From Vitellaria paradoxa (Eukaryota > Streptophyta > Magnoliopsida > Ericales > Sapotaceae): a DNA stretch of 64,000 bases. The stretch spans positions 48,993,812 through 49,057,811 of the forward strand of contig CM034239.1 of the NCBI GenBank assembly GCA_019916065.1, read 5' to 3'. Under the pieces are notes generated by a model. It did not search any database. It was given only the letters and a program-made list of their open reading frames with translations, and had not been told where the DNA came from. Positions 21,800 to 34,340 of the stretch are shown here, in pieces. A program made the position numbers and the translations under genes. How positions within the stretch are numbered: the stretch's first letter is position 1; the number at the start of each line of letters is the position of its first letter.

Positions 21800-24700
21800 G
21801 ATATTTACTAGCTAGTAGGCAAACCGTGATGGCCCCTGTTATTTGCCTCGAGTGCTTTTAAATGTTATCCTAGTTACATGCATGTTTGTTTTGGGCTTGG
21901 ATTCGAGCTGCAATTGGATCGGGTGGCCGGATTTAATTGGTTAGATCGGATCTTAAAAGTCCAGCTTGAATTTTAAATGCCAAACCCGTTTATTTAAGCC
22001 CATTTATCTTTTCAAATATTTTTTAAATTATATTTTTCAAAAAAATCTAATTTAAAAATTTATAAAAATAAATAGTTTTGTGCTGAAATAAATATTTTTG
22101 TAAAAAATATAAATATTATATTATATAAATAAATAAATTATTATTTCAAACTAGGGCTGGATAATTTTTTATTGATGATTCATTTAGTTAATTTTTTGTT
22201 TTTAAGAAGACATTCATTGGAGCAAGATGAACAATAATAACGTTAATTCAAAATGCCATCAAAATTAGGTATGAGCAAATTTTTAATTTTTAACAACTTT
22301 CTTTTGTATCACATTTCTAAGTAAAGTAGATTGTTATATTTTTTTATTTTTTATTTGTTCTACACATTTAAAAGATGATACAGTCAAACGTGAGGCTAAG
22401 AAATTGAATGCACGTGTATCACTTACACGTCAGGGAAGCTATTACAGATGGTGTTTGGAAAATAAATAATCAAACTATTCACTAGGATTTGGGAAAGAAT
22501 CAAAGCCGTCATAATCAATAAGATCTACAGCATCTTCTAAAGGGTGTTATAATCAAAATTTTTGATACTAAATTTAATTTTAACCAAATTTTTTCGGTTT
22601 TGGGATTTATAGACCATAATAATATTAATAAGTGGCCCGTGCCTACAACACTACTCACCTAAAATTAAATATGCAAGTATTTAAAATTGAAATGTGTTAG
22701 CACATTTTGAAATTTAAATATGTTAGTACGTTTTTCCTTTTCAAAAATCTAAAATAAATTATCTTTTCAAAAACTCAAAAATTTTGTCTTTTTCAATGTA
22801 ACTCTTTAGATATTATCATTAAATTCAACTCAATAGTCTATTAGATTGTGAAGTGATCGAAAGACTAGGCAAGAGTTTAAGAAAAAAAAATTAGTTTGTA
22901 AAAGATATCAGCTATTCGTTAAACTTAATTTCAAATTTTGGATTTTAGTTTGTAAGAGGGACATTTGAAATTAAAATACATTAACACATTTTTGCTTTTC
23001 AAAAACTCAAAGTAAATTTCCTTTTAAAAAATCTAATTTTTTTGTCTTTCTCAATATAACTCTTCAGATATCAGAATGTGAAGTGACCCAAAGACTAAGC
23101 AAGAATTTGAGAAGAAATTTTAGTTTGTAAAAAATCTCAATCATTTGTTGAAGAATAAAACTCAATCTCAACATTTCAATTTTAATTTATAAGATGGACC
23201 TTTTTTAAATGTGTTATGTTTTATTATATAGATAAGTTTACTATCTATTTACATAATTAATTTTAAAAATAACTACATGCATTATGAGAATTAAGGTTTT
23301 TAAATCACATGCAACCTAAGCTTATTTAATCCATAATTTCAAACTAATAGCAACTAAATCCTCATGCAAGATGTTAAAGGTTCCTTATCTTTATGTTAAG
23401 GCTCCAAGTAGAGATAGAATTAGGAATTTAGTAAGGGGGAAATCAATTCCTATAAATTTTAATATTTCTCCTATAATCTAAAAAATGCAATATCAAAATT
23501 AAACAGCCTATTTGGATTTTCAACAAGTAATATAAATCAATAATTAGATATTTAGTCATTCGTCGATAAAACAATCATGAAAATTTATCATTCAATCACA
23601 TTTCAAAATGTCAGTAATATGATCTACAAATCAAAGAATATGGAAAGGAGAAATTGAATGCATGAAATGTAATTTTAGTAAGACTAGAAACAAAATTTAT
23701 CAAAACGTTATGATTAAGGGAATCTTAATACTAATTTCTTTTATCATCTTTAATCATAATGTGTAAAGAATAAGATATTGAGGATGTATGCATTCAATAG
23801 CACAATTCTACATACACCAAAAAATATATATATATTGGGCACCCATTTATCTATACACCCAATAGCACAACTGCACAAAAAATAAAAATAAAAAATAAAA
23901 ATAATTAGTACACTTATTAATTGAGGGGACTTAAAGCCAAATCAGTTGATTGAGAAACGTCAAACAAAAAAAATATCAAGCATTGAAACTTTCTGTTAGT
24001 TTTGAGTTTCAACTTTAATGAAAAAGGAAATTACAGGGTTAAAGTTTTAGTTTCAACGTCAAGAGAGCGAGAGAGAGTAATTCTAATCGAAGAAAACCTT
24101 AACTTTTGCATTCTGTCAGTGTGCAATCTCAAAGACTTATCTTAAAAATTATTTAATTGATTAGTATAGATTATTAATGACCTGACTCAAGAATTTAAAT
24201 TCTATATCTTATTAATAGTCAAACTCAAAAATTATAGTCCAAAGTTAAAAAAAAAAAAAAAATTGGGGGTGCCATTTTAAAAATATATATTTATAAAAAT
24301 ATTTATGCTATACATATAATTTTTTCAATGTCTGGGGAGCTAAGGCCCCTTTTGGTCAAGCCTTGGTTCCATCTCTGGCCCCAAAAAATCTAGATACAAA
24401 AATGAGAGGTAAATTTCTTCTCTTTCTTCTCTTTCTTCTTTTTTTTCTCTTCTTATTTATTTTTTTCTTTTCCTTTTTCTTTCCTTCTGGTTTCTTCTTT
24501 CATCTTGTCTTTTCTTTTTTTCTCCTCACATCACACACACACACACTATCTCTCTCTCTTTCATCCACACACTCACAAGCTATGTAACACTCTCAGCTCT
24601 TAATTCTTACTCAGTGAATCATTTTCTCTCCTAATTCATGCATGCAATGCAATTATATGCAAATGAATGAATTGGCAAACATGATAACCATATGGAAGGG

Positions 24701-24905
24701 CTCTAGATAGTTGGACATATGAGAGGTGTGGGTTGATTATTCACCTATACAGATATAAATATATATAGTTCAATTGGTGAAAAATTATTTGAGAAACTCT
24801 AAATACGCACAATTGTATAGATGATTCTGAATGACCCATCATCCAAATGCGTGTGCAAACTAGGTTCCAAGCTAAGTAAATTTTTAAGTATTAAAATGCT
24901 AGAGT
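21256..24905. other. Noncoding part of duplication copy 1
   Basis: It matches 55003-57573 and 60743-61800 in copy 2. It includes a GA microsatellite at about 21779-21799, a pyrimidine-rich tract (24415-24530) and a CA/CT tract (24531-24565). No gene recognised. Confidence 0.6.
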
Positions 24906-24908
24906 AAC

Positions 24909-25063
24909 GGCATGTTTGGTTGATAAAAAATAGGGCAAAAAGTACAATAAAAGTAGAAAGATGTGACATAAAAGTGATATGTGAAAAATTTTGATTGGAG
25001 AAAAATATAAAAATTAGTTAAAGTTAGTAACTTTTGATGACTTTTGGTGCCACCAAACAGGCC
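24909..25063. mobile_element. MITE, same family as 62751-62904
   Basis: The left end GGCATGTTTGGTTGATAAAA and right end CACCAAACAGGCC are inverted repeats. TTA follows the right end; the left flank is TAA-like and probably mutated. Copy 2 lacks it (GCTAGATTTAATGTAAAA near 61797). The closely related 62751-62904 element sits elsewhere in copy 2. Confidence 0.8.
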
Positions 25064-25753
25064 TTAGTGTAAAATGACCATTATGCTCTCATGAATAAAT
25101 AATGATAAATAAATGCTGGATAGAATAAAATAATCAAATAAATATTTGGATCACAACAAATTGCTAAATGTTAGCCATTTACCGACCAATTAGTTAATAA
25201 AGATCTTATTTTCAAAAAATAAGCTAACTTTTAGCGGAAAATTGGTCGACAAATCTCAAGCCTTTACCGACCAATTAGCTTGTGAAAACCATCTTATTGT
25301 TAAAATAATTTCTATCTTTAGTGACTAGTTGCTCGAGAAATATCTTACCTTTAGCATCCAATTGATCGGCAAAAATTGACATATAATGACCAATTTTTGG
25401 CTGACGAAAATGTCATTTTGCTTGCTAAATAGTTACTTTGATTTCCGATACCTTTTACAGTTAACTTTATTCAACCAATTGACAATCAAAATTAATTTGG
25501 CCGACAATATATTTAGCAATCAACATAAGACATTTTTGGTCGCCAAAAGTACTATTTATTGTGGTGACTCAAAAAAAAAAAAAATTATTCACGTTTTTCA
25601 ATTTCATTTTTTACAATTTTAAGCTTCTTAGTACCTCTTATTTAGAAGGAAAATATTTGTACAGCAGAATAATTTATCAAAATTAGTTATACGAATAACG
25701 TTAGAATGTCGTACTTAAAATGAAAAAAATATTTTAATAGTTATTTTTACTCA

Positions 25754-26113
25754 GGCTTCGTTTGATTGAGTAAAAAATTACTAAAAATTATAAAAAATTA
25801 CAAATTTTTACCTACTTTTACTAGTTTTTTGTCATTTTTATTTTTCGTGCATTTCTTTTCAAATTTAAAATTTTACAAACTCTTACAAACGGTTATAAAA
25901 AAGTTGTAAAAAAATTACCTACTTTTTTTCACTTTTTTTAATATGTCATTTTTTCATATTATTTTTTTTATCAAAATCGTTAGAACGACTTTCATTGTAT
26001 TTTTTTAATAGATTATTTTGACCACTTTTACCTGATTTTCCTAACACAAAAAAGTAACCGAGATTCTTTACTTTTTCTAATTTGTAACTACTTTTAACCG
26101 TCTAACCGGCCCC
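25754..26113. mobile_element. MITE, present only in copy 1
   Basis: The left end GGCTTCGTTTGATTGAG and right end CGTCTAACCGGCCCC are degenerate inverted repeats. TTA follows the right end; the left flank is TCA, perhaps a mutated TTA. Copy 2 near 62465-62480 has no such segment. Confidence 0.7.
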
Positions 26114-26728
26114 TTAAAGTGAAGTGATAAGGACGCGAGTGTTTCCCGTTATTTTAATAATTATTTATTTATTGTTAGTATAGCATTGCTTTGTTTGGAA
26201 TGACCAGCGCCCAAGCCAGGCGATAACCCAAGATCAGAGAGTAATTCAATGATTTTATTATCAAACTGATGAGGGCCCACCAACTTTTTCTTCAGAAACT
26301 CCAAGAGGAAAATGTCAACCATGTCAAGTTCACATCGTACAAATTGACAGTTTTGATGGAATAACGACGTACAACCACCACTTTTAACGTCTTAGGATGA
26401 CTATTAATTAACCCGACGACTTTGTGGGGCATTTCAAGGACACTGGGTGGCGACTTGTCAACTGGACGACCATGTCCATGTTAACAGTAACGCTCAAACC
26501 CCCAGAGACGTGTGTATTCAACCGCTAGGCTGATGACTATAGATTAATTTATGTACTCAAACTTTGTTCAAACCTTATGTATATATGTATATAGGTCTCG
26601 TATTGGAGTGTGTTTAGAATGAAAAAAATTAATAAATTTTAATAAAAAAATATTAAATTTATAATTTGTATAATAAAATAAAAAATAAATAATTTTTAAA
26701 AATTTTTAATATTTTTCAACGAATATTC

Positions 26729-28145
26729 TCATTTTTTATAAAATAAAATAATTTTCATCACCGACAACTAAAAATATTGAATCCCTCGTTGGAGTATGCA
26801 ACACAATCAGCATTTATTTATTTAGATTTTATTAGGCCAGGTGAAAGTTTATTAAATTTAAATTTTTTTTTTAAATGATCAAAATTACTCTATCACAATA
26901 TTTTAAATTTCAATTATTTCATCTAAATCATAAAAGATAAGTACGTCAGTTAAACGAGAAGAGGTGATTAACATTATTTTTGATATTAGTTATGTAATAT
27001 CAAAGTTGTGAGTCGTTTAATTAAAAATAAATTTATAAATTTTTACTTAAAATTTTTAAATAAGTAAAAATTTTTAAACTTATTTTTATTTTGAATCATT
27101 CAATTTTAATCAAATAACTCGTAATTTGATATTATATGACTAATATCAAAAATAATGTTAATTTTTTCAAATTCTCAAATAGCTAGATTTTTTTCTTTCT
27201 TTCCAAACAAAAACTTAAAGAAAAAAAAAGAAAATTAGCAGCTAATTAAAAAGAAAATTATCCCCTATCGCCCACAAAAAAATCTGAGCCTCGATGTGAA
27301 AGCCACCACGCGGACATAATGGTATTTTGTCGCGGGCTTGATGAATACATTCATTGAAAAAGGTGGATAGAGACTAGAGAGAGGGGAGAGCCAAGCCGTC
27401 AAATATGAAGGCCCCATTTCAAGCATCGTACTTCCACAAAACCTTCTCTTAAAAAAAATTTATCTTAACTTTATTTGATTAATTTATTAATCATAATTGG
27501 GATGTCTCTTGCTTCAAATTAAAGCCCCACGTTAAGTTGAATCGCGTGCTGAATCATCACTCAAGTTAGCCATATTCTTCATTATGATTTTTTAACTCCT
27601 CGTGCCTTTTGAGTTTTTCTTTTTTTTTATATATAATTTTTATTAAATTTTAATTTTATTTATTTAATAATTTTTGAGTACATTATTTACATTTATAAAT
27701 AAAATTAATCAAATATTTATTGGAGTAAATCATTGGGTAAAGGTTTTTGCGCTTTTTTTTTGAAAGGCAAGAGGAATTTAGACCATACATTATTTTAAGT
27801 TTTCTTTTAAAAATCTTGTAACTTCGTAGTTTATGATCATTCAGCATTTTGATTTTTTGAAATGATAAAATTTACTTTCTTATATTTTAAATATCTTTTT
27901 AAATAATAAAAAATTAAAGTGTCAAATTAATAAAAAAATTAAAAAAATAGTTACTAAAAAATTACATATTTTACTTTCTTAAACATGCAAAAATAATAAT
28001 AATAATAACTTTTTAGTAACTAGTTAGTAGTTAAATAGAAAAAAATTAATTTTTTTCCTCTCAAACTAAGCCTAATCATCATCAAGCCTACTTAAAGGAG
28101 GATGCAATCGAATCTTTGATGGATGGGAATTAAAAAACATTTGAT
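26729..28145. other. Intergenic DNA
   Basis: This is single-copy relative to the duplication. No gene recognised. A less AT-rich patch at 27270-27460 has no recognisable frame. Confidence 0.5.
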
Positions 28146-28148
28146 TAA

Positions 28149-28600
28149 GGGTGAGTTTGGTATTTAAAAAACATCAAAAAATTTTGAAAAACTCCAAAAA
28201 TCTCTAACACATCTTGTCTATTTCGTATTTCGTAAAATTTTTATAAATTTATATATCTCTATATATTCCAATAAATTTTTATAAATTTTTATAAAATTTT
28301 TACAAACCCCAATAATATTTCTGCAAACACCAATATCATTTCTGTAAATTCTAAAAAATTTTCAACAACTTTTAAAAAATTTTAATAGAAAAGTCAAAAA
28401 ATTTCTATCGAAATCCGTTAGAATAGATTTAAAGTCAAAATTCTGACGCAAAAATCAAAAAGTTTATATCAAAATTCGTTCGAACGAAATTATTTATCTC
28501 TGAAAAATATGATGTGGTGGCTGAGTTTCAAATATCAAAAAGTTATCCAAATTATATTTTTTGTTTGTTTTTTTTTTTTTTTTGAACTCCAATCGCCCCC
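28149..28600. mobile_element. PIF/Harbinger-like MITE, TAA duplication
   Basis: It is bounded by GGGTGAGTTTGGTATTTAAA and GAACTCCAATCGCCCCC, imperfect inverted repeats. TAA flanks it (28146-28148 and 28601-28603). The 452-base interior is AT-rich and noncoding. Confidence 0.6.
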
Positions 28601-28603
28601 TAA

Positions 28604-29346
28604 GTTATAGCATGCTTCTATTTATTATTAAAATTTTAAATTTATACCCTATTATTTTTATATTTATTTATATATCATACTTCTGTTCATATCATTTTTT
28701 TTATTTTAAATCATATATTTACTTGACTATAAATCTTAAATTACCTAAAATTAAAAGTCCAACACCTCATAAAAGTTAGTTCTATCTTTTTTTATACTGA
28801 CATGAAATTTTACATATATTCAAGCATTATAAATTAACACAAGAGCAATTAAGTGTAAATTATAATTTGAATGGGGAGTTTGGTTTTATTGAACTACGTC
28901 AAAAATTACAAAAAATAATTAATTTTCTTCAATTAAATTTTATTATATATTATTTTTACATTAAAATTTTTTTAACTTTTCTTATATTTTTTCTGCTATT
29001 CAAACATTGGGTGAGGTAGGGAACGGATTATTATAAAATGTGATTGATTGAATGTTCTAAAGAAAAAAAAAAAGTAGGTTTTAATTATGGGTTATTGATG
29101 TATTATTATTTTTTTTGGTAAGTGGTTATTGATGTATTATGATAGTACAAACGTTTTAGAAAGATGGAATTATTGGAAATCATGATACAGAAGTGCCCCA
29201 CTGTGCATTGCGCTGCACAGCTCGGCCCGCGCGCGTTCGTGTTGTCGTGTCCCATTAAAGATTGTAACGTTTAAAATATATATATAATGTGTATATTGTA
29301 TTTTATGAAAATATCAAAATAAACTAGCTTATAATTTTCATTTTTT
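28604..29346. other. Intergenic DNA upstream of SINE and kinase locus
   Basis: AT-rich with no gene. A short GC-rich patch at 29190-29250 (with GCGCGCG) stands out but encodes nothing I recognise. Confidence 0.5.
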
Positions 29347-29356
29347 CTCTCACTTA

Positions 29357-29532
29357 TGAAGTCGGGGAGAAACCCGTAACCGTTACTCATGAGTACGCAA
29401 AAGGCTATTAGATGACCCACCACAATTAGAGAAAGGACTGTCTCCAAAAAGAGTCAAACCTGCGACTTATTAGTCCCAATTCCTTCAACCCGTCATCCGA
29501 ACCAACTCGACTATCTTTCGGGGCTCATTTCC
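29357..29532 (-). mobile_element. tRNA-derived SINE, shorter relative of 50067-50328
   Basis: On the minus strand there is an A-box-like region (complement of 29498-29516, GATAGTCGAGTTGGTTCGG) and a B-box-like GGTTTGACTC (29451-29460). It matches the 50067-50328 element over most of its length but lacks an internal segment of that element. CTCTCACTT at 29348-29356 and 29533-29541 is a candidate 9-base target duplication. Confidence 0.7.
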
Positions 29533-29593
29533 CTCTCACTTTCTTGGGTTATTCATGGAGTTGGTTTTGTTAGATTCAAATCTGAAATTCCAT

Positions 29594-29640
29594 CCTCTCT
29601 CTCTCTCTCTCTCTCTATCTCTATATATTTACGCACACAC
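29594..29640. repeat. CT microsatellite and short CA run in the kinase leader
   Basis: (CT)n at about 29594-29615 is followed by TATATATTTA and CACACACACG, 40-90 bases upstream of the ATG at 29681. The TATATATTTA at about 29620 could serve as a TATA element. Confidence 0.6.
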
Positions 29641-29680
29641 ACGCACAGATAGAAATAGGTAATCCATTGACCAAAGAAAG

Positions 29681-29807
29681 ATGAAGAAACTAATGGCGGG
29701 ATCAGCCTATGCCTTGGCCTTATGCCTTCTGGGAATCGTAAGCGCCCTGGTTGAGGTAGCTTGATCTCAGAATCAGACTAGTAATGGTACTACGCCTCTT
29801 TCTGAAG
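29681..29807 (+). pseudogene. Kinase relic exon 1: signal peptide with internal stop
   Basis: It begins MKKLMAGSAYALALCLLG, a basic start then a hydrophobic stretch typical of a signal peptide. TGA interrupts it at codon 28 (29762-29764). The reading resumes as SQNQTSNGTTPLSE up to the donor GTAATC at 29808, as in the mature N-terminus of this family. A single-base change (for example from CGA or TGG) would explain the stop. Confidence 0.8.
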
Positions 29808-32800
29808 GTAATCTCTCTCCCTCTCTCTCTCTCTCTGTTTTTTGATTCAAGAAAACCGGCAACTCTCTGCGGATGTGCCTCAGTGTGGACGAACATGGGT
29901 GATGTTTGGCAACTTAAATAATTGGGCAAGTTTCTTTCTTTCTTTTTTGTTTTTTTTTTTTTTTTCACATGCTGTAGAAATTTAGATATGGCGTTTGAAA
30001 GGTTCAAGTCCAACGTCTTAATTATGTTGATGTCACTTCATTGCTTGGGGTCTTTTGGGTGAAGAACAGGCATATCATTATTTGGAAACCAAGAATCAGA
30101 TCCACGGGAATTGGTCTGGTTGGATAAATTTGATTCTTTTGGAATTGATCTCCAAATGAATTGATCGGAAATTCAGCTTTACAATGAAGTTATGCTACTC
30201 AATTCATTATCAAGTTTTGGGAATGATATACAAAAAATGTGCGCTTAACTCTTACGGGAAAGAAGAAAACTTTTCCATCGTCAGGTTAGATCCAACTAGC
30301 TAATCATCAAATAAGATACAATTTGATCAAACCTAAGATTTAATATGAAAATTTAAAGATATTACATAGTTGTTGGCTCGCAATTATCATATACTTAAAA
30401 ATTTAAACCATTAAATCTCTTTCTTGACAAATGCATGACAAAAAAAAATCAAATAAAATACAAGAATATAACTCTATACTCAACATTTGACTCTCTCTCA
30501 ATATATGAATCAAACAATATCTGCAATCTCTCCCTTGACCGTCGATACGTTTTCAAATCTCTAAAATAGATCACATTTCTAAAACAAAATCCACACACAT
30601 GAGCCCTAAAAGTCTACAAGACATGTTAGAAGAAAAATGATAGTCAACAAACACAAGATAATCTATTATCCAAAAGTATAAAGGTAGCATTTCCATTGAT
30701 TGTTAAAAGTTTTCATTGAATACCATTAAAGCATAACATATATGATGTTAAAAAAAAAAAGAAACACCAAATACCCACCAGCAAAAAGCTACATTGTTTT
30801 GAGGAAGACGTTGTCAAAGCACAACAGAAAAGGATCACAACACCTAAAAGACACTGACCCACAGCACAATACAAACTGCAACTGCAGAAATAAAGTAGAA
30901 AACAGACCAAAAATGCAGGACTCAAACACCTCTAGCGGCAACAAACCCAAAACCAACAACAAAGGCCAAACTAACAGGTAGCACAATGAAGGACCGATCC
31001 AGATAGAGCCAATTGCAGACAAATTACTTCAGAAGAAACAATCCTCGCACTACAATAGACCCAAGACACAGAAAATCAACACAAGATGACACAAAATCAG
31101 AGCCAACCGACCCAAATCAGAGAAACTCACAGACAACAACAATACATCAAAGCCGCGAGACAAACACTTATTCAGGAACCCAAAAAAAAAAAATTAAAAA
31201 ATTAAAAAATAGCTGTAGGATTATATTTGGCACGTGAAAATAGAATGGAATAGAATTCATTCCTATTTTAACCTATTTTTATGTTTGGTATCAAAAAATT
31301 AAGTTGGAATGTTATTTCATAGGAATAATCATTCTCATATTAAGTGAGAAAAGACATTTCACAATTTAAGCGATAGAATTGTCATTTCATTACAATAGAA
31401 ATTTGAACCAAAAATTGAAAAAAAAAAAGAAGCAACTCCTTTATAATAAAAAAATTTTCTTAATTATTCCCTTGGACTATAAAATAATCATTTTACCTCT
31501 TGATCTTATTTTTAAATTAGATTCGAGCTTGAACTGTAAAATGACTGGTTTATCCCTATATTTGTCTTTTTTTTCTAAATTCATATTTTGAACTTTCGAA
31601 AGGTTAATAAAAATATTCTTTCATATTATTTAATAACAAAATAAATTTTGATTTGACTCAAATTCAAGGCTGTAAATTAACCATTTTACTTCTTTTTTTT
31701 TTTTGCCCAAATATTCATTTTGAGCTTCCCAAAATGATAAAAAATATTTATTGATGAACTTCTTAAAAACTAATAAAATTTCATCTTAAACCAAACTTAA
31801 ATTGTAAAATAATGATTTTACTTTTGGGCCATTTTTTGTCCAAATTTGATTTCTAAACTGCCCATTTTTTGGCCATTTTTTACTTTTGGGCCATTGCACC
31901 TCAGTTAATGAAAAACAAACAAATCTCGAGTAAGAGAAAATCTTGCAACAGTAGTTAGAGAGTGAGGGGAGCAATCAAACAATAATCTAGCAATCGACCA
32001 AGTATGTCTACGAGTAGCCGAGCATTAGTGATGAACGCAACAAATTGACTAATAGACGAGAATCGAAGCAACAAAATCAAACACTGTTCATCATTGACAA
32101 TCACAGCAAATCAAGTGATAGACGAAATCCAGGGTTCAAATCAACGAAGCATAAGTAACAATTGAAGATTTCAAATCAACCGAGAAGTACAATTGAGAAA
32201 TTAGATCGAGTCTCCAACCATTCATCAGGTGACGAGCACAGCAACGATACGATACGAGCGTATTTCAACGAGAAATATGGAACAGTTGGCGACTGGACGA
32301 GGTGAGGCCGGGGACAGTTGCTTACATGGGGCGATTGCCATCGAAGAGTGCCAGTGACCTCTAGTGAATTATGCACAAGCACGTGCGGGAGGCCCTTTGG
32401 CACGTGAGGCCAAACACAGAGAGCAAAGCTACGCGTGGGAGAATGTGGAAGGACCTCCGGCGACGGGTCTGTTACAGTTGTGGTCGCTAGTCGCCGACGG
32501 ATCTCCTTCATGCTGTATATTTATAATCAAAGTTTAGGGTACAAAAAGGAAACTAGAATCAACCAATATATGCTAATAACCAAAAATAACCACGTCACAA
32601 TCCTTCAATTATCCCCTAAATATTCTAACAAGTATTTAATACCTAAACAAACCCATGCATTGTCTACATATATATCCATTTATCTTGGTTCAAAGAGACT
32701 TTCTCATTCTCTTCAAAATCAAAGAATTTAGCATTGATAAAAGATATGCTGTAATGGATATACTCCAAGAGCTGAACATGATTTGATGCATTATCATATT

Positions 32801-33418
32801 CTCAATTTTGTTTGTAAAACTGGCTAGCACTTGATTTATGCCTTCTGAAATGAAGATTAAAATCTATCTAATTTGATTCAGCAATAATTGATTGCTACAG
32901 GTTTAGAAAATGGGTAATCCAAGAAGTTAAATAGAAAAATACAGAAACTACTTTACCTTGGCAATCATATAGGTAGATAATTACAATGGTGAGAGAGGTT
33001 CTGAATTCTTCCTCCCATAATCCTTATAAATGCAGCTTATCTACCTATGATTTGTTAATCATTCTCGTGACTTTATAACTAATAATGGAGGATTACTAAT
33101 TAGTTCGAAACTTTGAATGCATGGTAATGTGCTTTATCTCCATAAGAAGTTATTGACTTCATCTCTGTAGCACTACTAATTTAGTTCTGTTGTTATCTTT
33201 GTAAAAAATAAACTTATTTCAGAGAGTTTAGTATGGAGCAACAAATTTTCTGTTTGAGTGAAACTGCCTGTTTGCTATTGGACACATTTTTTTCAGCGGT
33301 AAACTTTGTTCTTGGAACATTTTTCGAAAATGTTAATGATAAGCTAGTGCTTTATGTTGCTTTGATTTGTCTGATATGACACCTTTATAATCGACATAAA
33401 TCCTTCTACTGCTTTCAG
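29808..33418. other. Kinase intron region where LRR exons are missing
   Basis: In intact relatives the LRR-coding exons lie here. I scanned for LxxLxLxxN-type exons and found none. The region includes a C/A-rich segment with both strands open (about 30762-31180, A-tracts at both ends), AT-rich DNA, and a moderately GC-rich patch (32220-32510) without a recognisable protein. Confidence 0.65.
30762..31210. repeat. Strand-asymmetric C/A-rich segment, probably retroelement-derived
   Basis: The plus strand is almost devoid of T over about 400 bases (runs like CACAACACCTAAAAGACACT). It ends in an A-tract with ATTAAAAAATTAAAAAA. The lack of stops on both strands follows from the composition. Such skewed noncoding segments occur near LINE ends, but I see no reverse transcriptase here. 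Confidence 0.35.
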
Positions 33419-33483
33419 TGTTCTGCCTTCAGGATTGAGATGTCTCCAGAGGAACTTTCCCTGCAATCGGAATTCTCCCATCT
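33419..33483 (+). pseudogene. Kinase relic exon between the LRRs and malectin domain
   Basis: After a TTTCAG acceptor the frame reads VLPSGLRCLQRNFPCNRNSP and ends before GTAAGT. This is the cysteine-containing linker between the LRR region and the malectin domain in this family. Its phase fits the exon at 36351 (I, then Y across the junction). Confidence 0.85.
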
Positions 33484-33548
33484 GTAAGTGCAATTTAAAA
33501 CTTATCCTTAACTGCGTTTCTGTTGGTAGAACATTCCATAATATAAGG

Positions 33549-34125
33549 TTGAAAAAAAAAAACATTTTTGTTTTTATGAATAATAAAATTTTATTGAAAG
33601 GACATCAAGGGGACCGCCCCCTGTATAAAGATCTCTGAATACAGAGATAGAATAGAAAAAACTCTCAAAAAATATGCATGCACTTAATAAAGTGCAAAAA
33701 AACTCGAAGTTCTGGCTCTTTACCCGTAGACAGCCAACTCTATATCCCGAAAACATCTTCTACTCCTTGCCCCCTAAAAATAAGCCAAAATTAGCAAAAA
33801 GAAATTATTCTCCACACCTTCCTTTTGTTCTTAGACAAGCTTGCCCACCAGAGAGAAGACTGAAGGAATATCAAAGCAAGACAAAGCCACACTCCACTGT
33901 CCACAGTTCTCTGGCCCAAATACAGTGCACAAAATGGTGACTGATGGACTCCCCTCTTTTTTAGCATAATCAACACCAGCTCAAGTTTCTTTTAAAATGA
34001 AATTATCTATAGCCAGGATCCTCGCATGAAGCATAACCCACACAAAAATGGCCACCTTTGTAGGAGCCTTACTACTCTCTACCTTTGTCCATGGAAAGCC
34101 CCCCACATCAGCCCTTATGAAAACA
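33549..34125 (-). mobile_element. LINE-type retroelement fragment (zf-RVT region), antisense in intron
   Basis: On the minus strand around 34030-34090 the frame reads KAPTKVAIFVWVMLHARIL, matching the zf-RVT region (PF13966) that follows reverse transcriptase in plant LINE-like elements. A frame break and then a zinc-finger-like stretch follow (about 33800-33975). The 3' part is degraded. No reverse transcriptase core remains. Borders are estimates. Confidence 0.65.
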
Positions 34126-34307
34126 AATAAAATGAGTTAACCTCAAAGAGACCCAACTTTGTCGTGCACCACTGCACTTTGTCTTCTCCATCCCCATTTA
34201 GTTGTATTAGATGCTAGCAAAAAGACTAGTGAGGCTCTCCATCTCCCAATCCTGGATATTACTCTTGAGATGCACATTCCAATTGGTCACTCGATTATTA
34301 GACTCAA

Positions 34308-34340
<33 letters not shown>

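Larger units (their letters stand above)
10283..26728 (+). repeat. Segmental duplication, copy 1 (pairs with 45208-63268)
   Basis: The whole interval aligns in direct orientation with 45208-63268. Anchor pairs: 11140/48660, 11700/49240, 12500/50360, 13830/51728, 14300/52265, 16540/52450, 17500/53165, 18200/53850, 19165/54930, 21290/55030, 22500/56270, 23770/57560, 24500/61410, 25400/62115, 26300/62620. Between 13828 and about 13945 I count six differences in roughly 117 bases. The copies differ chiefly by insertions listed separately. The left edge lies in an element of the type found at 46126, and the right edge in a family-X MITE. No protein gene is recognisable inside. Confidence 0.93.

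Noticed and set aside
10283..26728. Conserved patches between the duplicates as microRNA or other RNA genes
   Set aside because: High similarity is explained by the recent duplication alone. I found none of the common plant microRNA sequences I compared by eye and no convincing precursor outside the tandem array.
32176..32511. 111-codon minus-strand frame in the kinase intron
   Set aside because: No recognisable domain, no supporting splice structure, and it overlaps an opposite-strand frame of similar length.
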